Assembly: GCF_036850765.1 (NCBI RefSeq)
Contig: NC_089494.1
Location: 230,844,779-230,908,778 of the forward strand
From: Saccopteryx bilineata
Taxonomy: Eukaryota; Chordata; Mammalia; Chiroptera; Emballonuridae
Direction: 5' to 3'
DNA: 64,000 nt
The notes under the pieces were generated by a model. It ran no database searches. It saw only the letters and a list, made by a program, of their open reading frames with translations, and was not told the DNA's origin. The translations under genes were made by a program, and so were the position numbers. This document shows, one piece after another, positions 59,288 through 64,000 of the stretch (within the stretch, counting starts at the first letter, position 1; each line of letters starts with the position of its first letter).

Positions 59288-60924
59288 ATGTAGCCCACAT
59301 TTATATGCATATCATCTTCTAGGTCTTATGGTCATAGTAGGAAACAAAAAAAGTCTCATAGAATTTCTGTACTGTGACACACCTAGATTTGATTTATAAA
59401 GGCATAAACCATGAAGACTGGTATATTCGACTTTATCTGTGTGTATAACTTTAGTATAGCTATGGATACTATGAATTAAAAGGCAAATGATGGCCTGGGA
59501 GAAAATAATCACAAGAAAAGGAGTTCCAACAAATGAGTAAGGAAGAAAACCAATAGAAAAAAATGTGTCAAAGATTTTTCATTGGTAAAATTTTCAGTTT
59601 TCTATAGTGATAGTTGGCGGAAGTGGACCTTCAAACTTACTCCTCAATAATAGAAATAAGCAACGGATGCTCTTTAGAAAAAAGAAAAACCACCCCACTG
59701 AAATTCTCTGTGAGTTTCCACATCCTCCAGCTGAGTTCTTTCTTCTCTGGGTCTATGGACTGAGTATGGCTGCCATCTTGTGATCCTGCTTGAAACTGCA
59801 TGTTGCCTGCTCCTGGCAAGTGGGAGAAAATGGAACTTTCCCATCAATATTACCTCCATGCTAAGCTCAGTCCCGGAAACTATCCACCACTGACGACCCT
59901 CACATCATAAAGTTCCCATGATCAATTAACCACATTAGGTTAATCAGTAGAGTACTTTAGACCAGGCTACGTCACTGCTCAAACTGCAGTTATGAGAGTT
60001 TACAGTGATAGGAATGTAGTTTGGTGACTTCTTTATTATCTGCAGCAATGTCTTTCCTCATTTCATAGGCACCGTAGACCATTCTTTACTTGACACAGGC
60101 TGATCTTCATGCTAGAGTATTGTCTGTACATTTCTAGTCCCTCCTGAAACTTTGGCCTCTCGTTCTTAGTTCATTCCGTGCCCCTGATTGTGTCCCTTTA
60201 TCTTGTTCAAAGGGGATATTATTCCTGTTTATTAGTACAAAGGATCATTTGAATCCCGTGAAGACTTTGGAAAAGAAAGCGCAGTCTCCGCCTTTCTCTG
60301 AGCCCTTGGGTGCTGTGTACCCAGTCTTCTATCTCAACAAGTTGGCAGCTGTGACTCTGGAATGCAAGTTAATTAAATTGTGCTTATATTTCGTTTTAGG
60401 CAAGGTTAATTTTTTCCCATGTTAGGTTTAGTCTGCGTGGCTTTGTTGTATACAATCCTGGTAACTAGGGCTCCTAGGAGAGATTTTATGCAGCTGCCCT
60501 GTGAAAGGCACGCAGTGGGAGGAAGGGGAGGAAGCCTGGGGAAGGAATTCAGAGCACACCTCCGTGCTCCACCAGTATGTGAATTATTTGACAGGACGCA
60601 ATGATTTAACAGTAAAAGTCAACCTTCCTGCAGCGTTTGACTTCCTTTTCTGTCTATGAGCCGAAGAGAAGGTAGGTATTCTCTCCCTAGGTGTTGTGTG
60701 TCCACCCCTTCAGACCATGTTGTTTTCCAGTTATCTTGTTCGTTACCAAGAAGCCAGTCGGCCCCACCTTCCAGGTCCTCTGTATCCCCAAGGTTCCATC
60801 TTCTAGTTGTTGCAGGTTAACCCTTTAAGCTTAAGGCATCTTTTGACACTTTGTGATGGGCACTTTTAGAAGTGAATGACCCTCTTAGTAAACAGAACAC
60901 ACTGGGCTTTACCCAATTCAGGGC

Positions 60925-61050
60925 CAGATGCTTGATATTCATTACTGATTAATACACTCAAAGACAGTCCCAAAGGAGGTGGAATTCAGATAAGGAAATT
61001 AAAGTTCCAAAAGGTTAAATAACTTCCCAAAGCAGCACAGAAGAGTAATG
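60925..61050 (+). repeat. Possible MIR
   Basis: 'agataaggaaattaaagttc', 'gttaaataacttcccaaagc' in MIR order. Weak. Confidence 0.5.
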
Positions 61051-61059
61051 TAGTATATT

Positions 61060-61540
61060 TGATGTATTTATTTAATAACATCTATGATAAATATACATGT
61101 AATATATTTATTATTTTAAAATTTTAATATTATAATTATTAAATAAATATATATAATATCATTAGCAAGCAACAAAAGATGATCTGTAACTGGTGGCACT
61201 CTGATAGAGGAAAAATGTAAATAGAGGTTAAAAGCTGTTCCATGTCATCATTCATTTAACATGTCAAGTAAAAGTCACAGCATAAAATAGAATTAGACTA
61301 AACCATGCTCAGAGATTTTAAATCTATTAGACAGAGTAGAAAGCAGAGAAAAAAAGCTGGAAGTCAAGTTTTACGATCATAGACTGCTGATTTATATATA
61401 AAGATAATTTATATTGTTCTTGCTATATTATATTATTTACTTAATAATTATAATATATTTACAATCTATTAAAATATATAATAAATATGTAATCATATTA
61501 TATATGATATTATATATAAATATATAATATAATTACTTCT
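61060..61540. repeat. AT-rich low-complexity DNA
   Basis: Two blocks (about 61060-61160 and 61390-61540) of TATA/AATA-type sequence with almost no G or C. Confidence 0.8.
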
Positions 61541-61635
61541 TCTGTCTGTAGATTCTGCAGTATCAATATTGATTGTAGGATGAATGTTTATGAACTAGCT
61601 TCCTCACCATTAACATTTTAAAATTATAATAGTGT

Positions 61636-62041
61636 GCCCTGGCCGGGTTGGCTTAGCGGTAGAGCATCGGCCTAGCGTGCGGAGGACCCCGGTTCGATTC
61701 CCGGCCAGGGCACACAGGAGAAGCGCCCATTTGCTTCTCCACCCCTCCGCCGCGCTTTCCTCTCTGTCTCTCTCTTCCCCTCCCGCAGCCAAGGCTCCAT
61801 TGGAGCAAAGATGGCCCGGGCGCTGGGGATGGCTCTGTGGCCTCTGCCCCAGGCGCTACAGTGGCTCTGGTCGCAACATGGCGACGCCCAGGATGGGCAG
61901 AGCATCACCCCCTGGTGGGCAGAGCGTCGCCCCTGGTGGGCGTGCCGGGTGGATCTCGGTCGGGCGCATGCGGGAGTCTGTCTGACTGTCTCTCCCTGTT
62001 TCCAGCTTCAGAAAAATGAAAAGAAAAAAGAAAAAGAAAAA
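61636..62041 (+). mobile_element. SINE family A, duplicated-motif subfamily, target-site duplication
   Basis: GCCCTGGCCGGGTTGGCTTA head with B box GGTTCGATTCC; full body. AAAATTATAATAGTGT flanks it at 61620-61635 and 62042-62057. Tandem units at 61898-61919 and 61920-61940. CTCF-like motif on the minus strand at 61905-61918. Frames at 61610-62068 are artefacts. Confidence 0.96.
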
Positions 62042-63479
62042 AAAATTATAATAGTGTTTAGAATTTAAATTACCTGAATATTTGGGGGTGGTTTAAGCTT
62101 AAAGGGTCAGATAGCCGAAGTATCTAGATTTTGCTAACCTTGTCTTGACCCATCCAATGGAATTGTTCTGTCCCCATGGGCTTCTGCATGGGGGCAAGTG
62201 GGAGGGGGTTCTTGCCATTATTTAAGAGGATAGAGAGTAGAGAGGGTTTTGGACAGAGCTCTGACCTAGGGCTTCAGAATCTTCTATTTCAGCTACAAGC
62301 TATCGGCCTTAAAGACAAGTGAAACCCTACAGTATCCTGAAGATCAGTGAATTTTTAAGAATGATAATGCTCTGGAGTCCTCTGTTACTGTAATTAACAA
62401 TAAAGAGTAGGTAGGAAAGTGATATATAATACAGTGTTCATGGGATTGGAAGTGAATTTTTAGACATTAGAGTAGAACTATAATCTGTTCTTAAAAGATA
62501 TTTTTTAAAAAGTTTCCTGCACAGTATATTCTAAATATACACATTTATTCTATGTCTGGATCTTAAGCCACATAATATTATAAAGTCATAGACAATTTAT
62601 TCCAGCACTTAGATTATCAATACATAAAATGGAGTAAAATAAAAGAAACTGAGATTAAAAATAAATTTGGTATGAGTTGCAAGTGAAATCTACAAACTAC
62701 TGAATTGTAAAATAAAGTAAAATCGATCCAATCTGCATAGCCTAACAAATAAGGAGATCACATGAGAGAGCACATAAGACTGACTATTTTTCTTTGTTCA
62801 TCTTTCTCCTCAGTCTTTCCATAGATGTCATGACTAAGTTACATGCTTAATGAAGGTCTGGAAATATTTTAATGTGTGTAGCATTTCAGATACTACCACA
62901 TGCATACAAGAGACTATTTTCATTCCAAATCATATATATTTATATTTCCTTTATTTATGTTAGATGTATATGCATGGCTAACTCTTTCTTAAGGAACATT
63001 CTATATTCATTTGAATTTGGTCAAAGGTAGTTTATATTTATATTATTTTCCATTAATATTATCTTATGCTTCATAGTGAATAATTATAAAATATCATTTG
63101 AGATAGCCTTATGTGTGGATAAAATCTCAAAATATTCTACCTTGTTATTAAATGATAGTTATTTGTCAAAAGATAAAGAGTTCATTTTCTAAAACAAATT
63201 TAGAAAGTTGCACTCTTCCAAAAAACACCTAAATATTTGAGTAATTATCCCTGAATTTAGAAACTTCTGCACGCTTTTCACGAGGATAGACTATGAGAAT
63301 ACAATTTTTAAGTTGTCTATGTCCTTTGGAAAGTTAAAGTTAAGTTGTTGCGCTTATTTGCAGGAAATGATAAATAACAGAATCCTGGTGTACATCTTAT
63401 TCTCCAATGATTTTTGACAAAATTGCAGAATCTTGTTTGAAACTGCTAGACACTAAAAATATATCTTTTTAATTAGTCA

Positions 63480-63600
63480 GTTCCTGTTTGGAAGTTTTCT
63501 CTTCCTCCCTCCCTTATTCTACCCATCCTCTGCCTCCCTCCATTGGAGCATCTCTCTCTCTCTCTCTTTCTCTGTCTCTAAAATGTTGAGTGAATAAAGA
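63480..63600. repeat. C/T-rich tract with (CT)n
   Basis: Pyrimidine-rich run with CTCTCTCT at about 63551-63575, then 'aatgttgagtgaataaagat'. Possibly the tail of a SINE, not shown. Confidence 0.5.
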
Positions 63601-63820
63601 TTCTTTATTTAAAAGTTTCCTTAGACTTCTGCTTGGTAGTCTATTTCTGATAGTCTCTGATCATAAAACTGTACTTTCTTCTTTTTTTTTCTGCTCTTCT
63701 CTACTCTCTGATCCATCTAATAGATTTTAAATCTCCTGAGCAACATTTTCTCTAATTCTATTATGTGCTGTGATTTTATTTGACATGTTGAATGATGACA
63801 TGGATATGCTTTTATTCTTT

Positions 63821-64000
63821 TTTCTTTTTTTGTATTTTTCCAAAGTTAGAAGCAGAGAGGCAGTCAGACAGACTCCTGCATGCACCTGACCAGGATCCAC
63901 CCAGCATGCCCACCAGGGGGCGATGCTCTGCCCATCTGGGGTGTTGCTCCATTGCAACCAGAGCCATTCGAGTGCCTGAGGCTGAGGCCATGGAGCTCTC
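63821..64000 (-). mobile_element. SINE family A, cut by the window edge
   Basis: Antisense 3' portion from 'tgtatttttccaaagttaga' to the window end. CTCF-like motif CCACCAGGGGGCGA at 63910-63923. The tRNA-like head lies beyond the edge. Confidence 0.93.

Larger units (their letters stand above)
28964..64000 (+). other. CORIN: CORIN intron downstream of the frizzled exon (partial, at least 35 kb)
   Basis: Begins with a GTAGGT donor. The first LDLR class A exon, with its cysteine-rich acidic signature, was looked for on the + strand and not found, so the intron probably extends past the window edge. Outside the listed repeats, stretches such as 31990-32720, 33835-34780, 36741-37618, 39385-40343, 40977-42256, 42600-43102, 45205-46640, 47528-48075, 48250-49105, 49956-51690, 52865-54500, 57224-58884, 59305-60925 and 62058-63480 are AT-rich DNA with no supported gene. 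Confidence 0.7.

Overview
The window is mammalian nuclear DNA, almost certainly from a bat (Chiroptera). It is AT-rich and intron-dominated and carries ordinary placental repeats (MIR, L2, old L1, MaLR LTRs, hAT and Tigger fossils). About 26 copies of three tRNA-derived SINE families of the kind found in bats are laid over these. I cannot fix the bat family from sequence alone; the commonest SINE (called A here, tRNA-like head plus a long body) is not the classic Ves1 of vesper bats.

Only one gene is supported: CORIN, the atrial natriuretic peptide-converting serine protease, on the + strand. Two internal exons are visible, at 10758-10965 and 28782-28963. Together they encode the first frizzled cysteine-rich domain (10 cysteines, five per exon). 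Splice phases join exactly across a 17.8-kb intron. Neither the upstream stem exon nor the downstream first LDLR class A exon was recognised, so 1-10757 and 28964-64000 are read as intron. No other protein-coding or functional RNA gene is supported; the other open frames are short, lie in repeats, or lack any recognisable domain.

Layout. 1-10.7 kb: intron with SINE, MIR and L2 fragments and a CCAT microsatellite. 10.76-10.97 kb: first CORIN exon. 11-28.8 kb: intron with a possible LTR, MaLR LTRs, many SINEs, an L2 split by a SINE and a hAT element, and a miniature pogo-type transposon keeping a transposase tail. 28.78-28.96 kb: second CORIN exon, with an L1 starting about 25 bases after the donor. 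30.06-31.12 kb: an unclassified GC-rich block containing a 16-bp minisatellite. 35-36.7 kb: L1 split by a Tigger element. 37.6-39.4 kb: an L2 stretch split by SINEs. 43.1-43.56 kb: an L1 insertion carrying a piece of 5S rRNA inside one pair of target-site duplications. 43.7-64 kb: more L1, MaLR, Tigger, MIR and SINE copies.

The most notable observations are the L1/5S rRNA chimera, the recurrent CTCF-like motif inside SINE family A (doubled by a tandem duplication in its youngest-looking subfamily), the pogo-like miniature element, and the unclassified 30-31 kb block. All repeat boundaries come from reading by eye; those with target-site duplications are the most exact.
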